Assembly: GCA_017853375.1 (NCBI GenBank)
Contig: JAFMJP010000003.1
Span: 1-41,860, forward strand
From: Actinomycetota bacterium
GTDB lineage: Bacteria > Actinomycetota > Acidimicrobiia > Acidimicrobiales > Ilumatobacteraceae
Length of the DNA stretch: 41,860 bases
Reading direction: 5' to 3'
Part shown: positions 28,160 to 36,789 of the stretch, in pieces
How positions within the stretch are numbered: the first letter of the stretch is position 1
Layout of the letters: each line of letters starts with the position of its first letter
Program-made: the position numbers and the translations under genes
Notes under the pieces: model-generated
Seen by the model: only the letters and a program-made list of their open reading frames with translations
What the model was told of the DNA's origin: nothing
Databases searched by the model: none

Positions 28160-29878
28160 GTGGCATCCAATTTGCTGCGTGCACTCGTGGGTTTTCACAA
28201 GGGATATTTCGTCATTGCAGTCTCGGGAGCGGCAGTCTTTGCCACCGCAACAGTGGTGTCGTCGTACGGGGTGAAATTGGTCATCGACAACGTGATCCTC
28301 CCAGCCTTCTCGCCGCAAGGGGTGTCATTCACGACCTGGGGACTCACTTCCGTGGCGGTCGTCGCTATTGCACTCATTCGTGCCGTCGGGGTGGTGATCC
28401 GACGCTCGTTTGCCGGAAAGCTGCAGTGGGCGACGGCGCAGACGATCGCCAATCGTGTGCTTCGTCACATGATGTCTCAACCTGCTTCGTGGCATCGAAA
28501 GCGAATGACCGGTGACGTTGCAGCGCGTGCTGGTGTCGACACTGATGCCGCAGTCGGAATCTTGGCGCCGCTTCCGTTCTCGACGTCCGTTGCGGTACTG
28601 CTCTTGGTGGCGGGAAGTTGGTTGATCATCACCGACGTGATGTTGGGGTTGTTTGCCACCCTCGTCTTTCCGGTGATGTTGGTGATGAACGTGTTGTATC
28701 AACGAAGGGTGGATCGTTTCTATCGCACGGCGCAGGATGAACTTGGTGCGCTGTCGGAAGCTGCCCACGAAAGTTTCGACGGTGTGCTCGTCGTGAAGGC
28801 CTTTGGCGCCGAGGAAAGAGAAACGGAGCGCCTGGCGGAAATTTCACGCCGCCTTCGTCGTGCACGAAAAGAGGCGGTGAATCTGCGCTCGACATTCGAG
28901 TCGATCATCGATGCAACTCCGTCCCTCGTGAACATCGCCATCATCGCCTTCGGAGCACTTCGGGTCAGGAGCGGTGACATGACCATCGGTGACCTGTCGT
29001 CGTTCGTCTATCTTTTCACTCTCGTCACTTTGCCGCTGAGAATCGTCAGTTATCTCTTCTCGGAGCTGCCACATTCGATCAGCGGTTGGGACCGGGTACA
29101 GGAAATCCTTACGGAACCACTTCTGCCGTCACCGCAGGCGGCGATACGACGGGTGTCGTTCAGTACGGACCGAAGTGCAATGGTGGAGATGCAGCACGTG
29201 TGTGCCTCGCATGGCGAATCCGAAGTGCTCTTCGATCTGAGTCTTCATGTGCAGCGAGGATCCACCTTGGCGGTGGTCGGAGCAACGGGTTCCGGCAAGA
29301 CGACGTTGCTGCACGTTCTCGCCGGACTGGTTCCGGTTCGTACCGGGTCTTTGATTCTGGGAACGAGAAAAGTCGGTCTGGTGTTCCAGGAGGCGTTCTT
29401 GTTCGCTGAATCCTTGCGGTACAACCTCACACTGGGTACGGACACAGGTACGGAAGTGATTCAACGAGCTCTCGATACGGCGTCGGCGTCGGATTTCGTG
29501 CGCGAGATGGACATCGGATTGGACACCGAACTGGGGGAACGAGGTGTGAGTTTGAGCGGAGGTCAGCGGCAGCGGTTGGCCCTCGCCAGGGCACTCGCCA
29601 TGGGAAGCGAGTTGCTGCTGCTCGATGACACGACGTCGGCGCTTGATCCCGCCACCGAAGAACGTGTGCTCACGAATCTGTCGAACCTGCACCATGAGAT
29701 GACCACGATCGTCGTTGCGTCTCGTCCTTCCACCATTGCCCTCGCAGATCGTGTGCTGTTCATGGACGAGGGCCGTGTGGTCGCCTTGGGTAAGCATGAC
29801 GAATTGATGCTCACCAACGACCGATATCGAGGACTCATTGCCGCTTTTGAGCATGATCGAGCGGAACCTTCCCGATGA
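28160..29878 (+). CDS. ABC exporter half-transporter (TMD-NBD) with degenerate catalytic residues
   Basis: GATGSGKTTLL, LSGGQRQR, Walker B LLLLDDTTSALD (D in place of catalytic E), switch ASRPSTI (S in place of H). Confidence 0.88.
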   Translation: MASNLLRALVGFHKGYFVIAVSGAAVFATATVVSSYGVKLVIDNVILPAFSPQGVSFTTWGLTSVAVVAIALIRAVGVVIRRSFAGKLQWATAQTIANRVLRHMMSQPASWHRKRMTGDVAARAGVDTDAAVGILAPLPFSTSVAVLLLVAGSWLIITDVMLGLFATLVFPVMLVMNVLYQRRVDRFYRTAQDELGALSEAAHESFDGVLVVKAFGAEERETERLAEISRRLRRARKEAVNLRSTFESIIDATPSLVNIAIIAFGALRVRSGDMTIGDLSSFVYLFTLVTLPLRIVSYLFSELPHSISGWDRVQEILTEPLLPSPQAAIRRVSFSTDRSAMVEMQHVCASHGESEVLFDLSLHVQRGSTLAVVGATGSGKTTLLHVLAGLVPVRTGSLILGTRKVGLVFQEAFLFAESLRYNLTLGTDTGTEVIQRALDTASASDFVREMDIGLDTELGERGVSLSGGQRQRLALARALAMGSELLLLDDTTSALDPATEERVLTNLSNLHHEMTTIVVASRPSTIALADRVLFMDEGRVVALGKHDELMLTNDRYRGLIAAFEHDRAEPSR

Positions 29879-31677
29879 ACCTTCCTGACGACATCACCGA
29901 GGGAATGCGTCGGAGGGGAGCCGTTGACACCATACGGGCCGGAATTGCCCAGGCTCCCGCTCTCGGGAAGGGACTCGGCTTTACATTCGCACTCGCGTTG
30001 TTTGGCGCTGCCGGACGCGTCACCATTCCTGTGGTGATGCAACTCGCGATCGACAACGGATTGGCCCCCGAAGAGGTACGCGTAAGTTACATCTTCAAGC
30101 TGTGTGCTGCGGCTGCGGTGGTGGTGGTCGTAGCTGCAGTCAGTCAACGCATGGCCGTGTACCGTCTCGGATCGGCAGCCGAAGAAGGCTTGTACGGCCT
30201 GAGAGTACGGCTGTTCAACCACATTCATCGACTGAGTCTTGCCGACCACAACGACGAGCGCCGCGGAGCACTCGTTGCACGGGTGACGAGCGATATCGAG
30301 ACCCTCACGTTGTTCTTTGCGTGGGGTGGTCTTGCGTGGATGCTCAACCTGTCATTGATGTTCGTCGTGGCATGCGTGATGCTCGCCTACGACTGGGTTC
30401 TGGCGCTCGTTGCTTTTGCCGTAGTGGCACCACTGATTCTGGTGTTGCGCCTTGTTCAACAAAGACTGGTTCGGGCATACGACGGTGTGCGAACGAACAA
30501 TGCGGGAATGTTGTCGCTCATGAGCGAAACCGTCTCGGGTGTGGAAACCCTCCAGGCGTACGATGCGGTGGAGCCGGCATTGGAGCGAGTCGAAGCGGCC
30601 ACCGCGAAGCGTTCCCGCACTTCGATTCGAGCCGGGATCATCGGTGCGTTCCTGTTTCCTTCGGGGGAAGTGTTCAGTGTGTTCACCGTCGTGGCGGTGG
30701 TGGGAATCGGTGTATGGCGGGGGGAGACTGCAGGTCTCTCGGCGGGAGCTCTGGTTGGCTTCATGTTTCTGACGTACCGATTCCTGGAACCGATCGCCGA
30801 GTTCACCGAAGTCATCGACCAAACCCAAACCGCGGTGGCAGGATTGCGACGGGTGTTGGGAATCCTGGACACCCCGATCGGTCCTCCAGCAGCAACCGAC
30901 CCCGTGGCGTTGCCGACTGGTCGACTCGGCATCACGCTCACCGACGTCGCCTTTGCCTATGCGCCTCGCGAGGAAGAAGTGGCACCAACACAGGTGTTGT
31001 CCGCTCTCACACTCAACATTCCGCCTGCACAGCACATTGCATTGGTGGGGGAGTCCGGCTCCGGAAAAACCACGATTGCCAGGCTCATCGCACGTCTCGC
31101 GGATCCCACTTCGGGTCGAGTGGCGATTGGAGGTGTGAATCTCAAGCATGTTGCCAACGACGACTTGCGTCGACGGTTGACGGTCGTTCCTCAGGAGCCG
31201 TTTTTGTTCGCCGACACCATCTCCTACAATTTGCGCTTTGCACGACCCGAAGCCACGGATTTGGATTTGTCGAATGCCGTCGCGCAATTGGGATTGGAAG
31301 ATTGGGTTGGGGGGTTACCGAACGGTTTGGAAACCCAGGTGGGTCAACGCGGTCAGGCGCTGTCTGCGGGCGAACGCCAGATGGTTGCTCTGCTGCGGGC
31401 GTCACTCGTGAGCCCCGATGTGTTGATTTTGGACGAAGCTACGTCGTCCGTCGACGCATTGACGGAAGTCCGCCTCGCCCGTGCATTGCAAAAGCTGGCA
31501 TCGGGCAGAACGACCATCTCGATTGCGCATCGTCTGTCGACTGCAGCCCGTGCCGACCGGGTCATCGTTCTCGCGGATGGGAAGATCGTCGAGGATGGTC
31601 CGCACGATGCGCTGATGCAGCGCGGTGGGGAATACCGACGTATGTACGACTCGTGGTTGGCGGCCACCAACACATGA
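29875..31677 (+). CDS. ABC exporter half-transporter (TMD-NBD), catalytic partner
   Basis: [35 protein letters not shown]; 4-nt overlap with the preceding half-transporter. Confidence 0.9.
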   Translation: MNLPDDITEGMRRRGAVDTIRAGIAQAPALGKGLGFTFALALFGAAGRVTIPVVMQLAIDNGLAPEEVRVSYIFKLCAAAAVVVVVAAVSQRMAVYRLGSAAEEGLYGLRVRLFNHIHRLSLADHNDERRGALVARVTSDIETLTLFFAWGGLAWMLNLSLMFVVACVMLAYDWVLALVAFAVVAPLILVLRLVQQRLVRAYDGVRTNNAGMLSLMSETVSGVETLQAYDAVEPALERVEAATAKRSRTSIRAGIIGAFLFPSGEVFSVFTVVAVVGIGVWRGETAGLSAGALVGFMFLTYRFLEPIAEFTEVIDQTQTAVAGLRRVLGILDTPIGPPAATDPVALPTGRLGITLTDVAFAYAPREEEVAPTQVLSALTLNIPPAQHIALVGESGSGKTTIARLIARLADPTSGRVAIGGVNLKHVANDDLRRRLTVVPQEPFLFADTISYNLRFARPEATDLDLSNAVAQLGLEDWVGGLPNGLETQVGQRGQALSAGERQMVALLRASLVSPDVLILDEATSSVDALTEVRLARALQKLASGRTTISIAHRLSTAARADRVIVLADGKIVEDGPHDALMQRGGEYRRMYDSWLAATNT

Positions 31678-32426
31678 GACTGAGCTGGAACCGGGCGATT
31701 GGAGGAGTGATGCTGACCATCGGTCTCGTTGCATGTTCCGGGGGCTCTGCCAGTGATGCCTGCATCGAAGGTCCACTGTTTTCCAATGCGCGAGCCCGAG
31801 CGGAGCGTGCGGTTGCGGCGCTCGACCGCACCACTGCAATCGAGCTGGAGGAGGCAGTGCTGGCAATGGTCGATCAGGTGTCCGTCATGCGCGAGGTATC
31901 ACCAGGAACGTTGCGCGATCCGCTCGGTGTGGCACTGGCTGCCTACGGTCAATTGGTGGTGGCCTTGGACACCGTGGGCTGGGATCCCGTGACTGCATCC
32001 ACGGACGCCAAGGTTGCGTCGGCTCGACGCGCATTCACGGACGTTTCCGTGTCGGGCGCACTCCTGGAAATCGAGGAGTTCTTGGAAGTGCAGTGTGAGC
32101 AGGTTCGCAGTGAATCGAATCCCAACTTTGCCATGACGGGTACCACGTTGCCCATACCCGTCATCTCGGAGGAACCGAGCAGGGACGCCAATGAAGACGA
32201 CGTTCCGACTCGCTCCGAGTTGGAGGCGTTGGGGTTTGCGATAGCCGAGTCGTACGGAGTAGCGCTCACGAATACGGAGGCTGAATGTGTGGCGCGGGAG
32301 TTGGGCACGACGTTTGCCGGAGGCAACGACATTGACGTAGGAGATGAGGCGCTCTTTGACACGGTGAAGACGTCATTTCTGTCGTGCGGTATCACCACCC
32401 CACCGATCACCACACCCGACAACTAG
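31674..32426 (+). CDS. Hypothetical secreted lipoprotein
   Basis: ATG at 31674 overlaps the previous stop; MLTIGLVACSGG lipobox-like N-terminus. Confidence 0.72.
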   Translation: MRLSWNRAIGGVMLTIGLVACSGGSASDACIEGPLFSNARARAERAVAALDRTTAIELEEAVLAMVDQVSVMREVSPGTLRDPLGVALAAYGQLVVALDTVGWDPVTASTDAKVASARRAFTDVSVSGALLEIEEFLEVQCEQVRSESNPNFAMTGTTLPIPVISEEPSRDANEDDVPTRSELEALGFAIAESYGVALTNTEAECVARELGTTFAGGNDIDVGDEALFDTVKTSFLSCGITTPPITTPDN

Positions 32427-32429
32427 AGT
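32424..32429 (+). promoter_or_regulatory. Candidate -10 box TAGAGT (uses the TAG stop of the lipoprotein gene), 6 nt before GTG at 32436
   Basis: TAGAGT-TCTGCC-GTG. Confidence 0.4.
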
Positions 32430-32435
32430 TCTGCC

Positions 32436-33113
32436 GTGTTCATCACCCTGATACGTCATGCAGAACCCGAGTGGGTACGCGATGGTGTCAGTCAGGACAA
32501 TCCACCGCTCACCGTTCGCGGACATCGTCAAGCCCGAAGATTGGCCGATCGACTCGAACAAGAGCATTTCGACCACATCTACGTCTCGCCTTTGTTGCGA
32601 ACCAGGCAAACCGCGGCACCGATTCTCGACGCCCAACGTCGTGGCGAAGTAATCGAGCCCTGGTTGGAGGAGATTCGCAGCCCGATTTGGCAAGGCAATC
32701 CGGCTGAGAAGGCCGAGGCTGCATATCGCGAAGACAAACGCAAACCGGCTCTCGAACGGTGGAAAGGATTGGACGGCGGGGAACCGGTGAGTGACTTCAC
32801 CAAACGAATCCACGCCGGTGCCACCAAGTTCCTGTCTGAACGCGGAATCTTTCGGACCGAGCACGAGTTGCCGGTCTGGCACATCGAGGAACCGGGCGAT
32901 CGCTTGGCGTTCGTGGCCCATGCAGGAACCAACAGTGTGTTCATCTGTCACTTGCTCGGACTATCGCCAACGCCCTGGGAGTGGGAGCGTTTCGTCATTG
33001 GACACGCAACGATCAGTCGAATCGAGGCTTTGAAACTCGGTGACGGATATACGTTCAGCTTGACCCGGCTGGCGGACAATACCCACCTGTCGGAGAGCGA
33101 CCACACGTACTAA
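32436..33113 (+). CDS. Histidine phosphatase family protein (phosphoglycerate mutase-like)
   Basis: ITLIRHAEPEW, YVSPLLRTRQTA, FVAHAGTNSVF. Confidence 0.9.
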   Translation: MFITLIRHAEPEWVRDGVSQDNPPLTVRGHRQARRLADRLEQEHFDHIYVSPLLRTRQTAAPILDAQRRGEVIEPWLEEIRSPIWQGNPAEKAEAAYREDKRKPALERWKGLDGGEPVSDFTKRIHAGATKFLSERGIFRTEHELPVWHIEEPGDRLAFVAHAGTNSVFICHLLGLSPTPWEWERFVIGHATISRIEALKLGDGYTFSLTRLADNTHLSESDHTY

Positions 33114-33118
33114 CCCTT

Positions 33119-33162
33119 CGCCGCAGAGCAACGTGGTTCTCACATCGCGTCGCTCTGCGGCG
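33119..33162. terminator. Hairpin with 11-bp GC-rich stem between convergent genes
   Basis: cgccgcagagc ... gctctgcggcg. Confidence 0.5.
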
Positions 33163-33169
33163 GGGGCTC

Positions 33170-33193
33170 GATCCGATGTCGTCACATCGGATC
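33170..33193. terminator. Hairpin with perfect 10-bp stem, loop CGTC, between convergent genes
   Basis: gatccgatgt-cgtc-acatcggatc. Confidence 0.55.
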
Positions 33194-33201
33194 GGATCTC
33201 G

Positions 33202-34569
33202 TTACGGCTGTGGGCGTACTTCCGTGACGTGGCAGGCGTTCACTGCGGCAACGATTGGCGTTGGGTCAATCGCTGCGCCACCGCGGGGGTGCACTTCGAA
33301 ATGGAGGTGAGGCGTCGTGGTGTTGCCGGTTGCACCGTTGGTGCCGAGGATCTGTCCGGCCTTCACTGCAGTGCCGACGGTGATGTTCGGTGCGATGGTG
33401 TCGAGGTGGGCGTAGAAGAAATAGGTGCCGTCCGGTTGGGTGAGTCGCACGCCATTGCCGGTCAGGCTGGCGTTGTTGTACACCTTGGTGATGGTTCCGT
33501 CGACCACGGCGTAGATGAGATTGCCCTTCGGGGCGATGATGTCGACTCCCTCATGCAGACGAGTGCCGCGTGCTTCTTGCCAGGTGTTGCTGAAGCTGCA
33601 GCGACCTTGCACCGGGAACACCTGGATGGTTGGAAGTCCGAGCGATTCCAACGATGGCACGAGACCGAGCGCTTGCGCAGTAGCGAAGTCCACCGTCTGC
33701 GACGGGTTCAGTCCACGACCGGCCTGGAAGTTGCCGAGCGCAATCGAGGTGGCAAGTCCGAACACACCATCGGCTCCACCCTTGACCTCGATTCCGTTGT
33801 TGATCAACGTTTGTTGGAGGAGACGCACGGCGTCGCTGCGTTGCCCGCGAACCGGCAAGGCATTGGCGTCGAGCTGCGTCGAAGAGGTCGTGACGATTGG
33901 TGCAACCGCAGGAGCTGCGACCGGGGCAGCAGGTGCCATTGCAGGTGCTGCGACCCGAGTCGTTGCTGCGGGTGCCGCCGCAGCGACGAGGGCCGGAGGA
34001 GCCACGCTGACGAGGCCGAGTGAAAATGCAGTGGCGTGATCGAGGACTCGTGTAACGGGCAAACCTTTGCGGCTCTGGTACGAAGCCAGAGCCACGGTGG
34101 TTGCCAGGCCGAAGGCGCCATCAGCGCCACCCTTCACCACGACACCGTTGTTGATCAGTGCCTGCTGCACCGACCAGACGGCCTCGCCGTTATCGCCCGG
34201 CTTGGGCAATGCGTCTGGGCTCAAGCGGGACACGGTGATGAGCCCAAGGAAACGGGCGGTGCGCTCGTCAACGACACCCGTCACGCGAAGTCCCACAGCC
34301 CGCTGCATGTTGCGCAGTGTGGCTTGCGTGCGAGCCGAGAACTGACCGTCAACGCCACCCTTCAGGGTGAAGCCACGAGCGACCATTGCTTGCTGGAGAC
34401 GAACGACGTCATCGCTCTGATCACCGAACTTCGGGTATGTCGCGGAAATTTGGGACGCTGATGTGCTGTTGTTCGAGCGCTGAGCACTGGTGACCACCGG
34501 GGTGGACGATGCCACCCCTTGGGCGCCGAGGCTAAGAACGATGGTGGTGGCAAGTGCGGTGAGAACCAT
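33202..34569 (-). CDS. Secreted M23-family peptidase with three PG_binding_1-type domains
   Basis: Signal peptide MVLTALATTIVLSLGAQGVASS; three repeats ending in ARFLGL/AFSLGL/AQALGL; M23 motifs RLHEGVDI and HLHFEVH. Confidence 0.92.
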   Translation of the reverse strand: MVLTALATTIVLSLGAQGVASSTPVVTSAQRSNNSTSASQISATYPKFGDQSDDVVRLQQAMVARGFTLKGGVDGQFSARTQATLRNMQRAVGLRVTGVVDERTARFLGLITVSRLSPDALPKPGDNGEAVWSVQQALINNGVVVKGGADGAFGLATTVALASYQSRKGLPVTRVLDHATAFSLGLVSVAPPALVAAAAPAATTRVAAPAMAPAAPVAAPAVAPIVTTSSTQLDANALPVRGQRSDAVRLLQQTLINNGIEVKGGADGVFGLATSIALGNFQAGRGLNPSQTVDFATAQALGLVPSLESLGLPTIQVFPVQGRCSFSNTWQEARGTRLHEGVDIIAPKGNLIYAVVDGTITKVYNNASLTGNGVRLTQPDGTYFFYAHLDTIAPNITVGTAVKAGQILGTNGATGNTTTPHLHFEVHPRGGAAIDPTPIVAAVNACHVTEVRPQP

Positions 34570-34583
34570 TGGTGTTGCTCCTT

Positions 34584-34614
34584 GGTGAGATCCGCACAAG
34601 GGATCGGCTTCACC
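34584..34614 (-). promoter_or_regulatory. Structured 5'-UTR element next to the Shine-Dalgarno of the M23 peptidase gene
   Basis: Minus strand GGTGA-agcc-GATCC-cttgtgc-GGATC-TCACC, followed directly by AAGGAG and ATG. Confidence 0.45.
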
Positions 34615-34746
34615 AGGGCAAACATGAGGAATTTCTCACTCAAGGCGCATTTGTGACCACGCAGAGTGACATGCGTCTACGCTGGGTGGGGCTGGAACCA
34701 CTGGTCGTGAGCTCTCCAGCGGAGGGTGAGGAAGGCGTGACGCCCG

Positions 34747-35820
34747 TTAGTCCAGCACCTCGTAACGACGTCCTGCAAGGAGCCACCCTTGCGGGGTGCG
34801 TTCGTATCTGTCGTGCAGTGTGGCAATACGACTACCGATGACGCCATTGCGCCGCTGGAACCTTTCGGTCACCGTTACCCGCCCAGTGGCATGACCCGAC
34901 GCCTCATCTGCAAGCAACACCACCACTTCGGGACTTTGCAGTGTCCATCGGTCGCTGCCGAAATGCTTGGCGAACACCTCACTCAACATCTCGGTTCCTC
35001 TCGCCGTGGTGCCGTCTGGCATCACCAATTCGCCTTGGGGAATCCAATGTCCCAACCAGCTTGAGGCGTCTCCCCGGAGTTGAGCGTCCGATACCAAAGC
35101 CAGGAGTTGCCGCAGTGCGGCATCGGTAATGGCCGTTGGCGCAACGCCGTTCGGCGCCGGAAGGGATGTGGGAGGGGTGGTCCGCGTTGCAGCCGGACGG
35201 GGAGTTCTTTTTCCGTCACGAATGTCGTCGGGCGACAATCCGGTTTCGAAAGCGGCGAGAGAGCGAAGGGTGCGCATGAGTTCTTTCCTCTTGACGACAC
35301 CTTCGTGAGCGGCAAACTGCACGGCCAACCCATCGATGAGCGCGGTGAGACGCATCGCCGACACTCGCGGTTGATCACATCGGAATTCACCGGTTTCGTT
35401 TCCGCGGCGCAGAACGCGCTCGAGGAATGTGATCGACTGTTCGTCGAGTTGTTGGCTGATGCTCTTCATCAACGGGTTTCGTAGCGCTTCGCCCCATGCA
35501 TCGATCCACAACATCCACTCGACGTCGTCGCTTCCCTCGGGCACGTAGCTTTCGAGGAGACGCCACAGCTGCGCCGTTGCCGATTGTCCAAGTTCGATGT
35601 CGCGCTCCATTTCCGAAAGGTCCTTGCGCGCGTAATACTCGAAGGCAGCCGCAAGGAGCGCCTCCTTGCTGTCGAAGTGGTAGTGGATCAGGCTGTTCGA
35701 CACGTTCAGCCGTTTGGCTACATCGGCAATGCGAGTTCCGGCGAATCCCCGTTCGATGACGACTTCGCACGTGGCTTCGAGGATTTCCACCCGACGAGCT
35801 TCCACTGCGTACTTCTTCAC
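34747..35820 (-). CDS. TetR-family regulator fused to a C-terminal SnoaL/NTF2-like domain
   Basis: HTH: RVEILEATCEVVIERGFAGTRIADVAKRLNVSNSLIHYHFDSKEALL; C-terminal ~120 aa NTF2-like (LRQLLALVSDAQLRGDASSWLGHW...ATGRVTVTERF...DRYERTPQGWLLAGRRYEVLD). Confidence 0.85.
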   Translation of the reverse strand: MKKYAVEARRVEILEATCEVVIERGFAGTRIADVAKRLNVSNSLIHYHFDSKEALLAAAFEYYARKDLSEMERDIELGQSATAQLWRLLESYVPEGSDDVEWMLWIDAWGEALRNPLMKSISQQLDEQSITFLERVLRRGNETGEFRCDQPRVSAMRLTALIDGLAVQFAAHEGVVKRKELMRTLRSLAAFETGLSPDDIRDGKRTPRPAATRTTPPTSLPAPNGVAPTAITDAALRQLLALVSDAQLRGDASSWLGHWIPQGELVMPDGTTARGTEMLSEVFAKHFGSDRWTLQSPEVVVLLADEASGHATGRVTVTERFQRRNGVIGSRIATLHDRYERTPQGWLLAGRRYEVLD

Positions 35821-35838
35821 AAGCAGAGAGAGTAGTCG

Positions 35839-35859
35839 CGAGGCGAGTACGTAGCCTCG
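35839..35859. promoter_or_regulatory. Inverted repeat CGAGGC-N9-GCCTCG between tetR-like gene and ctaA
   Basis: Perfect 6-bp arms in the 44-bp divergent intergenic region. Confidence 0.4.
35852..35857 (+). promoter_or_regulatory. Candidate -10 box TAGCCT, 7 nt before GTG of ctaA
   Basis: TAGCCT-CGGGGTC-GTG. Confidence 0.35.
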
Positions 35860-35864
35860 GGGTC

Positions 35865-36785
35865 GTGGGTTTCGACAACTTGTTGCGCAGAGGTCTCAGT
35901 GTTTCGCGATACCGCATCGTGGTATGGATTGCATTTTCGTCCCTGTACATCATCATCATTACGGGTTCACTCGTACGGCTCACCGGATCAGGGTTGGGTT
36001 GCATCGATTGGCCTGCGTGCAACGAAGAACGATTCGTTGATGTTTCCACGCCCCATGCGGCCATCGAGCAGCTCAACCGACTTTTCACCGGAGTCGTTGC
36101 AGCGAGCGTCATTGCGGCAGCACTTGCGGCGCTCCTCGTTCGCCCGCGGAATCCTCGACTCGTGCGTTTGGCGCTCCTGTTGGTGCTCGGCGTCGTCGGG
36201 CAGGTGATCCTCGGTGGCATCGTGGTGCTCACTGGTTTGCACCCATTGTCGAATATGGGGCATTTTTTGTTGTCGATCGTGTTGATGACCTGGGCATTGT
36301 GGCTCGTCCACGCGACGCGTGAAGGTGCGGTGAGTTCACAAGACTCCCGGGTACTGGTACTCAGTCGATTGCTCGTGGCGGCGACGTTCGTCGCCATCGT
36401 TACCGGAACCGTGGTTACCGGCACTGGCCCGCATGCGGGGGACGAAACCGCCCCGCGTTTCCCGTTCGACATCAGCGACGTTGCCCGCGTTCATGGTGGA
36501 TCGGTGCTGGTCACCCTGGCGCTCGCCGTAGTGCTCGGGTTCTTGCTGCGGAGAACGCCGCACCGGAGGGCTCAGCAGGCTTACGAGTCATTTCTGTTCT
36601 TGGCGCTCGTGCAGGGTGGTATCGGGTATTTGCAGTACTTCACGGGTGTTCCCGTGGCCCTCGTGGCAGTGCACATTGCGTTGAGCGTTGCCGTATGGCT
36701 CGCTGTTCTTCAATTGGCGCATGCCGCCAAGCGGAGCCATCTGCCGATTGTCCAACCCCGCCTCGGATCCGATGTGGCACACTAG
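35865..36785 (+). CDS. ctaA: Heme A synthase (COX15/CtaA family)
   Basis: ITGSLVRLTGSGLGCIDWPAC, EQLNRLFTG, VTGTGPHAGD, RVHGGS. Confidence 0.9.
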   Translation: MGFDNLLRRGLSVSRYRIVVWIAFSSLYIIIITGSLVRLTGSGLGCIDWPACNEERFVDVSTPHAAIEQLNRLFTGVVAASVIAAALAALLVRPRNPRLVRLALLLVLGVVGQVILGGIVVLTGLHPLSNMGHFLLSIVLMTWALWLVHATREGAVSSQDSRVLVLSRLLVAATFVAIVTGTVVTGTGPHAGDETAPRFPFDISDVARVHGGSVLVTLALAVVLGFLLRRTPHRRAQQAYESFLFLALVQGGIGYLQYFTGVPVALVAVHIALSVAVWLAVLQLAHAAKRSHLPIVQPRLGSDVAH

Positions 36786-36789
36786 GACG

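Noticed and set aside
30102-31673. Long alternative-frame ORF (about 520 codons) over the second ABC half-transporter
   Set aside because: Overlaps a clearly conserved ABC protein in another frame; composition is Cys/Arg/Ser-rich shadow coding; only the part from 31674 onward (lipoprotein) is credible.
33202-34569. DNA-level tandem repeats in the M23 gene
   Set aside because: Repetition is explained by three diverged PG-binding domains and an Ala/Pro-rich linker.
34567-34746. ydaO (c-di-AMP) riboswitch upstream of the M23 peptidase
   Set aside because: Location is suggestive, but the remembered ydaO consensus segments are not visible; only an unassigned stem is supported.
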